Assembly: GCA_900074885.1 (NCBI GenBank)
Contig: FJUW01000006.1
Location: forward strand, 622,512-686,511
Direction of reading: 5' to 3'
Source of the DNA: Rhynchosporium graminicola
Lineage: Eukaryota > Ascomycota > Leotiomycetes > Helotiales > Ploettnerulaceae
DNA: 64,000 nucleotides
Shown here one piece after another: positions 48,546 through 60,295 of the stretch (position 1 is the stretch's first letter; each line of letters starts with the position of its first letter). The notes below the pieces were generated by a model, which was not told where the DNA came from, searched no databases, and worked only from the letters and a program-made list of their open reading frames with translations. Position numbers and translations under genes: made by a program.

Positions 48546-51194
48546 TCGTTCTAAAAGTGGTATCACGAGTCGTTTTTGCATCATTCTAGGGGGCACTATC
48601 TAGAAGTACACATCACCGGCGCATAGAGATATGGGTTTTTGCATATAGGTTTTTGCATCGCACATAGGGAATCTGCATCATTAGAGATATTTGAAGATAC
48701 AAAGAAACAGTATAGACCAAGGGCTTTGTTCTTGCACCAGCCATTCAGGTAATTCGAGAAATCCAAGTCAACCAAATGGTGAGCGGACAGGCTTTTCACT
48801 TTGTTATTCCACATCACACCACCTTATGAACACTAGCGAACATGTCCATCTGGTACTGATCATCGGACACATCGTGCAGGTCCGTTTCTTGATCATTCTG
48901 TCTACAGCCACTTATAACAGCTTGGGTGATTCGGATTTACCAAGCGAGATATAGATCGTGGCTTTTCGGTCCGTCGACCCGAGCGCCATCACACAAAGCC
49001 CAATGATGATGGTCGTATGCAACTTTGATGGCGTGATGCGATTTATATGTAGAGAATGTTGAACGAGCGGACTTCTGGAAAATTTGACGAGCTCTGTTAA
49101 CTAATGGTGACGCACTTCCAATTCCTACTCCGACTGGGTTATTCTTATCGTCCCCTCCAACGATGTCGTCCATGTGACAAGATTTGCAAATACCATTTAT
49201 TGGTGACACTAGTTTAAATTCCGATCTGGTACCTCTCCGGGACGTGCTAATCCGTTGTTCAGCTCTGTGATATTACTATTCTGGCGGTCTGACCATGTTT
49301 AAACGAGAGAGTTTACAAGCCCGAGTCCTTGCACATATTCGGACCAATTCCTTGTGCTTCTTATCTTTAGGCAACATGCTTGTGCATGTATCACAGCTCT
49401 TTCGTATCTCAGAGGCGTCGGCGAAGTCAGTGTAGCACAGAAGCAGCCTGAAGCTGAAGCACAGCCTCTTGTGTTCAGCCATGATCAATCCCGCTGTCTG
49501 CCTGGCATGTCAGCGAGCACACTGACTGTACCTGAAGCCTTCGCTGACAGAGAGATCCTACGGCGAGCAGCATCTGTCTCATCCGATACACATTCGCGCG
49601 AGCTCTGCAGTTTCGGCGCACGAGTTCTTTTAGTACTCGGACCACCTCCTTCCTTGGCACTCGTACAGGTGCTCCATACTTATTTTATGCCTTGCACGTG
49701 CCCGATCTCATAGTAGAAGCTCAGATGATTCATGATTGGAGGACTTCGGAGGCCTTGAATAACTAATACTATGAGACAGAGCTGTAAAGTAAAACAATCT
49801 CAAATCCGCTGCAGCGGGTGCAGATCTTTACTATGTGTGAATTCGTCTAGCGATCCCACCAACAGTATATAGGTTGATGGTTCCTGCCATACCATGATAC
49901 TTGAGAACTATATGGCGTGCATACTCGAACGTGGTGGCAATAAACTATACTGGTTGTGGTGTTTGTTTACACGAAATTTTGAAGGGGGTCGAAGCTCTTG
50001 AAACAAGCGAATTTCTACTACGGAGATTTGAGGACCATCAGTCAAATGACATGATATAGGTCCCCGCATCATGTGTATGACGAAGATTACTCTCTTAAAT
50101 CTTCTTATGATTCAGACGTTCGGGTGGTTAATAACATGATACTTGAGTTTCATATCTGATAACCAACCAAGTAAAACCTTTAGAAGCGCGATATCAAGTT
50201 TCTTGGAGGCGCAGTCAGGTGATCACGACGTAAGACATATTCAGTTAGGCTCAATACGCTCTCCTTTCAAAATTACTGAAGGTCACACGGCAATGGCGAA
50301 TAATCAGAGATTGTGAGCCAGGATTCTTGATGATCAGATCAAATAAACCCTTTACAAGCGATATCCCGTGTCGTTGTGAGCACCACCAGCACCACCACTC
50401 ACTCATTCAAAGCTTCGGTGAAAAAGGAAATTATCATAGCTGCGAACTCCACATATCGCCTTTCGAACCCCAACACGGGTCTCGAGATGCGTAACCTACC
50501 TGTAGACCTATCCTGTGCCCCTCCTCGGAGTCCTCGCAAACCTCCTTTCTATCGTATGTAATCCCATCATCGAGGGAGGTTTCATACTTCCTTCCCTCTT
50601 GACGCTACATGTCTTTTCTTTCTCTTTATACACCTACATACCTATACACCTTCCTGTAACAGCGTCGGGTGGGTGCTTGCTAAGACAAGAGGTCTTGACT
50701 AGATGATATACATCTCCGTATGGCGTGGCATGGTATCTGCCTTCACGCTACTGCGGTAGATCTTATATTTGAACGTTAGATACGAGATGAGATGAGATGA
50801 GACGAGACGACATGAGAGTTGAAGTTTTCCATGAGGAGTTACAGTGTACTTCCGTCAGACGTGGGATGGTAATTGTTATATACCTATACCTAGGTAGGTA
50901 GGTGTCTTTGAAGACTCCAGGAGGCTGAGATCACACACAGGAGGTAAGATGCAAGATCAAGTAGCGGAAGAGAGCTGGTTTTATTCCGAGAATTCAATCA
51001 AGCATTGTACGTGAACTAACCTGAGTCGGAAATCTTCCTCGTGAAGCTGTACGCTCAGTCGTCACTTCGCTTGCGATATATCGCGTCAAGAAATAGAGTG
51101 AGAAGGCAGATCGAAGTGCATTTCCATCTCGCTGGGCTATTCCCTACCCTCGTACTGATGACCCATCAAATCAACTTAAACGCTGAAGCATAAT
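48546..51194. other. Intergenic region between tmpA-like and aldose epimerase genes
   Basis: No gene is supported in these 2.6 kb. Short open frames occur on both strands without domains or consistent splice sites. A GATGA-type microsatellite lies at 50781-50817 and a palindromic CCTAGG with AGGT repeats at 50886-50903. The 3' ends of both neighbours face this region. Confidence 0.6.
50781..50817. repeat. GATGA/GACGA microsatellite
   Basis: Short purine-rich tandem units (GATGA three times, then GACGA) follow ACGA. It is a simple sequence repeat with no other meaning seen. Confidence 0.8.
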
Positions 51195-52268
51195 CTACTC
51201 ATCGCACCACCCTTTATAAACAACCCGACTTCCATATACCTCTCCCTTCTTAAGCACAACCTGCGCTCTCCATTCCGGCACATTGACCGCATTCACATAT
51301 CTACTCGGCTCAACGCAAAACCCTGCTCTCGCACCCCTCTTCTCGACCTTCTCCCCGCCCTCATTGATCTCAGCCACATCAATATACTTGCCCGTGTAGA
51401 ACTGGAACGCCGGTTCCGTACTCAGAACCTCGAGATGCACTTTCGTTTCTGGATGGTAAGCAGCCACCAGTTTTGTAAGCGGGGAAGAGCGGGTGTCGAG
51501 TGGAATGGACGATGCAGTCGACGGGTCCACGATAAAGCAATCATCGACATCCGGTTCCGTGAGACCGAGCGTGAACTTCTCCTTAGCTTTGAGCCCAGGG
51601 TAACTAGCAGTCTTCGACGAAGTCGGAATGCCACCATCATCAACAGGCAGGTACGCCGTACTACATAGCGTGATTTCCGTTCCTTCGATGGTGGATTTAC
51701 CACTGAGGTTAAAGTACGAATGATTCGTAACATTCACCACCGTCTCCTCAACCTCGTCTCCTACGAGCTCGACTTGGTACTCGATTCCTAGAACGCGGAT
51801 CTCTTTGCCAGTGGAGGATTTCTGAAGCCCGACTGTGTAGATGACGCTTACGTCTACGGTGCCGGGATAGCCTTCATCGCCATCTTCACTGCGCAGGGTG
51901 AATTTCACACTTTCTCCTCCCTCCAACTCTCCTCCTTCCAGTCCAGGAATACTCTTCACGCCCACAGGACTCGGTCCCTCCCAAACCCGTTTCCCCCACC
52001 CGACGTTCCCTCCGTGCAATGCATTGACGCCGTTATTTTGCGTTAGTTGGTAGGACTTGTTGTTTAGAGAATCAATTTTACCGGAGGCGATTCTGTTTGC
52101 TACTCGGCCGATCGTTTCACCGAAAAATGGACCGTTATGGGAGACGTAGTGTGATTGTTTCGGGAAGTTCTGGACGATGTTTAGATTTGAAGGACCGCCG
52201 ACGAGGAAGGTACGGATTATGGCGCCGAGGGGGAGGAACTCGAAGGGTGGTGGGGCTTGGGTTGTCAT
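51195..52268 (-). CDS. Aldose 1-epimerase (galactose mutarotase)
   Basis: The product is predicted to interconvert the alpha and beta anomers of aldoses such as galactose and glucose, feeding the Leloir pathway in the cytosol. It is a single exon of 357 aa, close to the usual 330-370 aa, starting at the ATG whose complement is 52266-52268. Family motifs are F-G-E-T-I-G-R-V-A-N-R-I (49-60), N-A-L-H-G-G with His85 and N-H-S-Y-F-N-L with His183, the likely general acid. V-D-D-C-F (241-245) and F-C-V-E-P-S with Glu320, the likely catalytic base, complete the set. There is no signal peptide. The gene looks complete. Which sugar is preferred cannot be read from sequence. Confidence 0.93.
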   Translation of the reverse strand: MTTQAPPPFEFLPLGAIIRTFLVGGPSNLNIVQNFPKQSHYVSHNGPFFGETIGRVANRIASGKIDSLNNKSYQLTQNNGVNALHGGNVGWGKRVWEGPSPVGVKSIPGLEGGELEGGESVKFTLRSEDGDEGYPGTVDVSVIYTVGLQKSSTGKEIRVLGIEYQVELVGDEVEETVVNVTNHSYFNLSGKSTIEGTEITLCSTAYLPVDDGGIPTSSKTASYPGLKAKEKFTLGLTEPDVDDCFIVDPSTASSIPLDTRSSPLTKLVAAYHPETKVHLEVLSTEPAFQFYTGKYIDVAEINEGGEKVEKRGARAGFCVEPSRYVNAVNVPEWRAQVVLKKGEVYGSRVVYKGWCDE

Positions 52269-53051
52269 TTTGTATAGCTCGTTGGTCTTTGGTATCTGGG
52301 GATGTACTGAAGAAGTTGCGGAATTGATGTCGTGTTATATTTCTGCGTTTAATGATTTGGGAAATGAGCTTGAGAAAGCGCAATGGGAAGAACCGATGTA
52401 GTAGGTATTGTATTGATATCCACCTCTCATTCAGCCTGTTGTCATCAGTGGGGTTGTCTCCATTTCGTGGCGGCTGAGGGCATGTTCCTGGCTCGATGCA
52501 AGGCTACACAAGGCTGAACAGAGGGGTAGATCCGAATCGAGGGGGTCAACGAGGGAGTTGATTGGTGCGGGTGAAGTTAAGGTCCAGTTTTCGAAAGATG
52601 GAAGCTCAAGTGCATTCCGAGATTTACCCGCCTACTTAACGTTTGTCCAGTTGCTGTTTTGTTTGTTGCTTAGATATCTACTCGAATTCCGAATGCCAAT
52701 ATGCGACTAATCCGAGCTTGAATCCTGGGCTCTGATCTTCCTTCCGTTGCCTCTTTCTCAGTGTTGCGTTTCGAAGCATTCCATGAAGAGCCCAGGCTGC
52801 CCCAAAGCAGACGATGGTGCAAGCTGGACGATTAAATCTCCTAAACAGATCCAAGTGTATGAGTCCAAACGATCGAAAACATGTCGCAACTTGAGGTATA
52901 AATATGTCGCAAGTCATGGTATATATCCACTCTCATTCTCGTCACGCCTCACAATCCCTCAAGACAACTCCAAATCCAGATATTCCAATATATGAATCAA
53001 TAGCTGTTTCCTCGCCGCATGAGCGAGTGTTCACTATACATACATCAACGG

Positions 53052-53390
53052 TCAGATACATGTCTCAGAAAAGCAAATCAAAGGATGGACATACAAGCTA
53101 CCGACCGACTCCTGCGTATTGACCCTCTTGAACTTCTTCATGAACATCTGCGGCCGTTTAACCCCTTTCCGGGCCTTCGCCTGCGCTTTCTCCTGCGGCG
53201 TCTTCTTCATCCTCGCGACCAATTTCTTAGTCCAGCATTTGCATGTCAAGATGGCGTTCATATTGCAATTTATTCTCTTCTTTTTTTTTTGCCTTGAATC
53301 GAGCGAAGAGAAGCTGCGAATTTCTTGTCCCGAGTCAAATCGTCGAAGATCTCTTATTTTCCGGGCAGCTGCCAATGTAAAAGGTTGCAA
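53052..53390 (-). CDS. Small basic hypothetical protein (doubtful)
   Basis: This 112-codon frame has a very basic middle (K-K-T-P-Q-E-K-A-Q-A-K-A-R-K-G-V-K-R-P). A second in-frame Met, followed by N-A-I-L-T-C-K-C-W-T, would give a 69-residue protein with the same core. No domain is recognised. The biased composition makes chance less likely but not excluded. It lies alone, convergent to nothing. Confidence 0.25.
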   Translation of the reverse strand: MQPFTLAAARKIRDLRRFDSGQEIRSFSSLDSRQKKKKRINCNMNAILTCKCWTKKLVARMKKTPQEKAQAKARKGVKRPQMFMKKFKRVNTQESVGSLYVHPLICFSETCI

Positions 53391-53989
53391 TAAATGAATG
53401 AATGGTCAGCACACAACATCGGACGAAAGTGACAGAAAGGAGTATACGAATGAGCTTTCCCAATCCTTATACTATGCAAACGCCATCCCATCACAACCAG
53501 CCTTCCATGCGCAAAACCAACGCATATCAAACACGCGCGGAGCCTACCCCGTCCTCATATATCGACTCGAAAGAAAACAAAACTATATCACTCCTTTCCC
53601 ATCACGATTCCGCCAGGTTCACAACCGTGCCATGCTGATGAAGGCACAGAGTACCGTAACTCAGGAGAAGCCCATTTACAACAATACCTCGTAAATTTAG
53701 AAGGGTCTAGATCTCCCTACGCAAAAGTATCACAGTCACGCATTTCCTTCCGTCGCATGAGGAAGTAATCTGCGAATGCATGCAATATTGAAATAGAACC
53801 AGACAAAGACGACCAGCTAAAACCCCCACATGCGGAAATGAAGCAACTATGCAGAATGGGAAAAGGCTTGTGGACCTTCCTTCCCCCCTTAGCAGAGCAC
53901 CGCACGTTCCGTTCATCTGATAAGTAAGTAAGTACAGTATTAACGTGCCGTGCCTTCGCAGACGCGATTCACGCGAGTTTCAGCTTGAC

Positions 53990-54024
53990 AACCTACCTAC
54001 CTACCTATCTACCTGCCTAGGTAA
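53990..54024. repeat. CCTA tetranucleotide microsatellite
   Basis: Five imperfect units of CCTACCTA are followed by a CCTAGG palindrome. A similar AGGTAGGT motif occurs at 50888-50903 and 57268-57278. Confidence 0.8.
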
Positions 54025-54478
54025 GCTCATCAAGACCCAGACCGCGTCTTGCAAGCGTATTATAATATAACATGATGCTCATGATGGCCCTTTACATCGC
54101 CATTACACAATTTTCTGGGTCGATATTTACATGTGCTGGAAATGTAGGAAACCAGAGAAGGAGAAGAGCTCGGCAAAAGGGAAAGGTCACGTGAGATACA
54201 GCAGCTAGCCAGCTTCTGTCTTCCTTTGGAATTTATTCGGATTCAATTATATTCGGCTTAATAGATTTCCTGAATAATGGCGAAGAAACAGTATCAGAAG
54301 CTAAGCCTGATTTCTTGCCTTCTTCTCAGAGTTGCCATCTAATGCCGCTCTGTATCCGACTAAATCAATTTCAATGCAAAAAGCTCCAAGGTTAATCATA
54401 GTAACCGTGCATACATGCATCTAAGAATACACTTCCTTCCTCTCGTGTTCTCCCGCCCCCCTCCAACTCTCCATGAAC

Positions 54479-56412
54479 CTACAATTTCATACCCATAACC
54501 TTCCCCACTCTCAAACTCTGCCTAATGCTCAGATCCAACATAATCTCTTCGCTCCCGCCAGGAATGGCATAAGCCCTAACATCTCTGTACAGCCTCTCGA
54601 CCTTGCCTCCCTGTCCGCCTCTCGAGTAACTCAGGCCTCCGAAAATCTGACTCGCCTCTCTAGCACAGAACTCAAAGGTGACCGTCGCCTGGGCCTTCAA
54701 CCCGGCAATTGGGCCACCTAGACGTAACATGGCGAGATCTTCAGGCATGTTACTGATTTGCGAGATGATGGACTCGAGCCAGGAGTAGGAAGCTTCGATT
54801 TGACGAGCCATGTGGGCGAGTTTGAGGCGAATGACGGGGTGAGAGATGAGGGGGACGCCGAATGTGCGACGCTTGTGTGCGTATTTGATGGATTCTTCGT
54901 AGCAGACTCGAGAGAAGCGGATGCATTGGATTATTATACCGATACGTTCGTGGTTGAAGTTCGTCATGATGACTATTAAGCAGAGGTCTTAGTACATGTG
55001 GCTTGATAAGGAGAGAGTGGTAAGGTTGATTCGAAGGGAAGGTGAGTAGTAAATAGACACAAACATACCTTTGAATCCCTTGTTTTCCTTCCCAATCAGA
55101 TTCTCCACAGGAACTTTGACATCCTCGAACGTGACATATGTCGTTCCACTACTCCACACCCCCTGACAATCCATCCTTCGTGTAGATACACCTCCCATGT
55201 CCCTCTCGATCAACAAAACACTAATCCCATTCATACCACTCTCCTTCGTCCCTGTTCTCACCGCAGTAGTAAAGTAGTCGCACCAAATGCCATTCGTAAT
55301 CCACTTCTTCTCGCCATTAACGATGTAATGCTTTCCATCCTCGGTCAACACAGCTTCACACCCAAGATTCGCAACATCAGAACCAGCATCCGGTTCCGTA
55401 ATAGCAAGACAAATCCTCTTATCACCATCCAAAATACCCGGCAAAATCCTCTTGACCAACTCCGGACTACCAAATTTAACCATTGGTGGACAGCCAATTC
55501 CAAACCCACCAATGACATTCCACACAAAACCGCCCGATCCAGCACGGGAAAGCTCATCAGTCATAATCAGTTCGTGGAAGTTATCCCATTTCTCGGGTGG
55601 GACACATGCGATTCTGTTCTTGGTGTATTCGACTGGGAAGTGCATGCCCATTAGACCGGCGAGATAGCCGCGGGTGCCCATCTCTTTGTAGATCTCATCC
55701 GGCACTTTTTTGGCCTCATCCCACTCGCCGACGAAGGGTTCGACCTTTTCGGTGACCCATTCGCGAATCTCAGCGCGGAGGGCGGCGTGGGTTTCGTTGA
55801 AGTAGGGAGAGTAGAACTGTAGGAGATGATGGGTTAGCTATTTGTGTTTTTATACATGGCTTCGGACGAGGAGGGAGACGTACGCCTTGATACCAACTAG
55901 GATCTGCGAACGGAATCAAATCCCCATATGGCTCTAACGCCTCGACCTCAATATCCTCAGCTGGCACTGGCACCACCGCACCACTCTCCGCCTCGGGCTT
56001 CACGATCTCCTTCTTCTTCTCCTCCTTCTTCGGAGGCTCGGGTTCGGGTTCTGCGGCTTTCGTGTCCAGAGAGCCGACTTGCAGCTTGGCTTTGTATTTC
56101 TTGAGGATGCCGTCGTTGTGGTATTTCCAGAATTGCTTCGAGGCGTCCTTTCCGGCGACGCGGGTTAGGATTTTCTTTCCGCCTAGAAGAACTCATTGTT
56201 AGCAAGTTTCTCTATACAGTTTGTGAGGATCCAGGCCCGATTTCGCAACAGGATCGTTTAATGCTGGTGGACCTGGGGTCCGTGGATGAAGATGTACCTG
56301 GGTGCTCGTCCTGGAATGTAGTCAAATCGTAGACATCCTCATCGACGACGATGTATAGATCATTTGGCTTGTTGTGTGCCGCTACGTCGGCGGTTGTGAA
56401 TGACTTTCCCAT
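54479..56412 (-). CDS. Cytochrome b5 domain-acyl-CoA dehydrogenase fusion
   Basis: The product is predicted to be a flavin-dependent acyl-CoA dehydrogenase with its own haem domain, acting in fatty acyl-CoA oxidation. Four exons on the minus strand (56412-56298, 56182-55884, 55816-55069, 54972-54479) join with GT-AG introns of 115, 67 and 96 bp into 551 aa, in frame. The b5 domain (about 1-80) has H-P-G-G with His37, completed across the first intron, and the second haem ligand His60. A Pro/Glu/Lys-rich linker (about 90-130) follows, then the dehydrogenase: E-P-D-A-G-S-D, K-W-I-T-N-G and a C-terminal G-G-S-E-E-I-M, whose Glu is at the usual catalytic place. Such b5-ACAD fusions are known in fungi. 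The electron acceptor and chain length cannot be told. Confidence 0.92.
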
Positions 56413-57411
56413 CTTGTCTGTTGGTCTGTCGGTCTATCCAAGAATCCTGTTCTTGTGTAATAGGTAGAAGGGTGATGGAGTTGCACAATCCGACCGATGT
56501 CTCTCTTTTGTCAGCAGAACAGCAGCGGAATGAACAAATGTCTTAATCTTCCAGTCACTGTATATGAGAGATGCAAATTCGGGATACGTTCACAAGCAAA
56601 GGTTCGAGCTTATGAGGGTAGAAGGAGAAGCGCAGAGGATCTAATGTATGTATCTAGTAAGACCCGAGTCTCACGCGCCATGATCGCCTCGGCTTTTTCC
56701 ACACCCCGGAATCCACTTCCATTAGCCCTCTAACAACACTAACTGCTAAGTAATACTGTAATTCGACTTTCACATGCCTTTCTACCCATGTTCTTGAATC
56801 GTGAACGCATCACCGGTCAGGAACCACATCCTCATCTCCACAATTCAGATCATGTGCATGTACAATTCACCAATACAAAGGAATTGATTGGATGGATGGC
56901 TTGACGCATGGCCGCATGCATCTCCGGAACTCGAGATTTTCGCATGTGATTGTGGGACTGAGATGAGACAGCATCCCTGTTGATTCTGGGGAAAGCGGAT
57001 GCTTTGCGACGCGACGTGGGCAGAGATGCCGAGGCACACTGGAAGAGCGAGGAAGGTGATCGATCATGTGATCTGTCACGAGGTTATGCTTTCAGTGAGT
57101 ACATCAGGTCTTTGTGAGTGTTTCGTTTGTTTTGATTTGCTAGCGAGTGCTTGTAGCGAAGAAGGGCACAGGTTGATGCTTACCTGCAAAGAGGAATATG
57201 GTTTGCGGGCGGTAGCTGGTGGTAGAGATTAAAATGCTTACCCGATTACTCAACCTGCATGCAGATAGATAGGTAGGTATCCGAGTTGTTGAGAAAACCT
57301 CTGTCTCATAACTCTCACTCTCTGCATCTTCTCTATCTCTTCTTATGTGAATTATTTCACGCTTGCTAAATTGTGAACATAACGAGGCATCAAAGCCGAC
57401 ACCTGAATCAG
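56413..57411. promoter_or_regulatory. Divergent intergenic region between b5-ACAD and HET genes
   Basis: These 1.0 kb separate two divergently transcribed genes and must hold both promoters. No specific binding site can be assigned with confidence. A short AGGTAGGT run lies at 57268-57278 and a CT-rich stretch at 57301-57345, just before the HET gene start, as is common near fungal transcription starts. Confidence 0.5.
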
Positions 57412-60295
57412 ATGGATGCCATTGCTGAAACTGAAATCAACGACGCTTTCGATGAGCACACCAACACTCCCGACTTACAAAACTCCGATCCCTCGAAGCA
57501 AGCAGCTGAAGAGGAAAACTCAAAATCAGATGCAGACTCAAGTTCAGACTCCTCGGACTCTGCGTTTGTGTTTGACGAACGGGCCGTAGACGAAGACTCA
57601 GACGCCGATTCCGACGTCGATGCACGAGAACTGATCAAATCCCTAGTCGAAGAAGTCGGCGAAGATATATTCTCGCAGGTCTCTGAGATCGATTCCTCAA
57701 TATGCGCGCCGTGCGTGAATATAGTTTGCGCGTTTTCGGATCAGGCAGAGCTCAACCCTATAAGGACAAAAGTAAAGGCCTCAGCAGCAACACTCCTTCA
57801 TCATCGGTCCATGAAAGCGCTTTTAGAATGCAGCTCTACATGTAAGATGTGTTTGCTCATCCTCCATCTGTTAAGTGTAAATGGCTCGGATGTCATGATT
57901 TTAGCGCAGAAATTGTCGGATAATGAGGAAGTCCTTGTGAAGTTGTTGGAGAGGGATAAAGAGGAGTTTGAGAAGACAGTCGTCAAACCTGAGAGGTATA
58001 ATTGGAGACGCAGGGTGTGGAGGCTCATGGTTGCATCGACGAAAGCGTGGTTTGAAAAAGAGCATGGGCAGACTGGGGTTGTGTGGTATGAGGGTGCGAA
58101 AGGCCCTGCTGGAGTACATTTGTCTGGTGCGAGAGTGGAGATCTTGCTGACGTGGGCGAGAAGCATGAAGGTGGATGGTAAAAATGTAGATGTGGATGCG
58201 CTATCGTCGAGCTCATCGAGCTCATCGTCGAAGTCTGGGAATGGGTCACTTGATCCTTCGGTAGATGCTCATGAGCCTGAAAAGGAATCAATGTCAGCCT
58301 CTAAGACAGCAAGCAATTCGCCTGAAGCGACACAAACATTCGATATGTTAGAAGACACTTCAGATGCACCCCCAAAGCCTAATTATCTTGCTGCCATTAC
58401 TGACTCGATAGAATCGGCTCACATGCTCGAGTTATTAGCCACGGCACGCAGTCTGGAGAAGAGATATAGACTTCATAGCCGGGAATATCAACTCAGGGAA
58501 GTGAGAGGATATAAAGGCCAAATTGTGGAACTGCAAGTGGTCTATGGAACAGAAAGATATCCTGCGAGAGTTTTTTCTACCAAAGGTCCGATTACGAGAT
58601 TTGCTTCCCTCTGCATATCAGACCTATCAATTGCTGACCTGGAGAGGAGATAATATATCGGCCGAAAAATATCTCGGAAGGCCTGTCTATCGCAACGCAA
58701 AATCCCCAGAAACGCTTGCTTTAATGAGCAAATGGTTCAAAAATTGCTTCCAGAATCATGCTGAATGTCGATGGTCATCAAATGCTTCTGAGCTAGACCC
58801 TATCCTCCCATCGAGAGTTGTCGATATAGGACCTGCCACATCAGAAGATTTCGTCCCTCGACTTCTGTCTCCTGGTTCCCAAAGGGGAAAGTGGGCAGCA
58901 TTGAGCCACCGCTGGGGTCACGCCAATATATTGAGAACCCTGAGTAACAACGTTCAAGAGATTGAAGCAGGAATCGACATCTCAAAACTACCGGCGACAT
59001 TCCGAGATGCGATCTTCCTTACAAGACATCTTGGACTCCGCTATCTCTGGATCGACTCTCTTTGCATTATCCAAGACTCCCCATCAGACTGGCTAAAAGA
59101 AGCAGCCAGCATGCCAAACATTTACCGCAACTCATTCATCACCATCGCAGCAGCAGCAACAGAGAACAGTACAGGTGGTATATTCGTCGACCGATCCTGG
59201 CTCCCAACATCAAAACCATGCACTATACCCGTCCAAATTCGATCCGGAAGTGAGCATGGAACGCTTCATTTCGACGTCCCTTTCGACACCAATATCCAAG
59301 GAAACGAAACGAACTATCTACGTTCCCGAGCATGGTGTATCCAAGAATCACTTCTTAGCCACCGCCTGCTAATGTTTGTTACCCTGCAAATGTCATACAC
59401 ATGTGTTCGTCAAGGACTTGTTGAAAGCCGCCAAACTCCATTCACCATCTCTTGCGAAGAACGCAATAAGATCCTCGAAAAATTCCAGCACAGGTCCTCC
59501 AACGATTTACGAACCCACCAAGATGAACTATTGCCCTCAACACTACGCAGCATGATAATAACCTGGTACGACATCCTATACGACTACACACGTCGCGACC
59601 TAACTTTCTCCAATGATCGCCTAATAGCCATCTCCGGTATCGTAGCTGTAGTTGGATCTTCTATTGAAGATGACTATGTCGCAGGTTTATGGAGACGTGA
59701 TATGCCACGCGCTTTATTGTGGTCGCCATTTGAAGAAGAGACTCTCCCCAATGCTCCACACGTCTCGCGAGGCCCACCGCTTTACAGAGCCCCGAGCTGG
59801 TCGTGGGCTAGTGTCGATAGTCCGATCTCTTGTTTTCTGTGTAGAGAACGGATGCCAGACCCGCCAATTGCGACGGTTTTGGAAGTAAACACCACACTTG
59901 TGGGTAGCGATATGTATGGACAAGTCAGCGCCGGATTCTTGATGATCAAGGCTCCGCTGAGACGAGCGGTGGTTGGAGAGACATCTCAAGTCTGGCCACA
60001 GCAACCGCTTTTGAAGTTAGATGGCTGGGAAGAAGGGGATATCACGCATGCCATATTCGATCTGACAGTACACGACATGGAAGAGGGAAGCAAGTGTTGG
60101 TGTTTGCTCATTACGGATGTTTATGGGTTGATTTTGGTCGAGCGTGAAGAAAGGGTTGAGAGTATTGCTGAGAATTGGGGAGGTGGGAAGGAGAGTGTAT
60201 TTGAGAGAATTGGAATTTTTCATTCGAGAAATACGGAGGTGGTGAGGTCAGTGTGGTTTGAAAATACGGACTTTAGGACTGTGATTATCGTGTAG
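57412..60295 (+). CDS. HET-domain protein (heterokaryon incompatibility type)
   Basis: HET domains trigger cell death in vegetative incompatibility and allorecognition. The start is taken at ATG 57412; the frame is also open upstream to a GTG at 57373, but without ATG. Exon 1 runs to 58500 and an intron with donor GTGAGA begins at 58501. The acceptor at 58552 (52 bp, 943 aa) or 58621 (121 bp, better pyrimidine tract, 920 aa) restores the frame to the second exon. The N terminus is acidic and Ser-rich, followed by C-x2-C pairs (C-A-P-C, C-K-M-C) and a poly-Ser stretch. HET core motifs are W-A-A-L-S-H-R-W-G (about 58892), L-W-I-D-S-L-C-I-I-Q-D (about 59045) and S-R-A-W-C-I-Q-E-S-L-L-S (about 59320). 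The trigger partner is unknown. No NACHT or repeat domain is seen. Confidence 0.9.

Larger units (their letters stand above)
52269..54478. other. Intergenic region upstream of aldose epimerase
   Basis: It contains no well supported gene apart from a doubtful small basic frame at 53052-53390. A TTTTTTTT stretch at 53280 and a CCTA microsatellite at 53990-54024 are seen. It includes the epimerase promoter and the 3' end of the acyl-CoA dehydrogenase fusion gene. Confidence 0.55.

Noticed and set aside
49354..49713. A 119-codon open frame between the tmpA-like and epimerase genes
   Set aside because: It is overlapped by equally long frames on the other strand, and no motif or splice structure supports it.
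57373..57411. Upstream extension of the HET gene to a GTG codon
   Set aside because: Eukaryotic genes rarely start at GTG; the first in-frame ATG is at 57412.
58523..58552. Separate start for the second HET exon at ATG 58523
   Set aside because: The frame before the HET core overlaps exon 1 out of phase, and a donor at 58501 with in-frame acceptors joins both parts into a normal HET protein.
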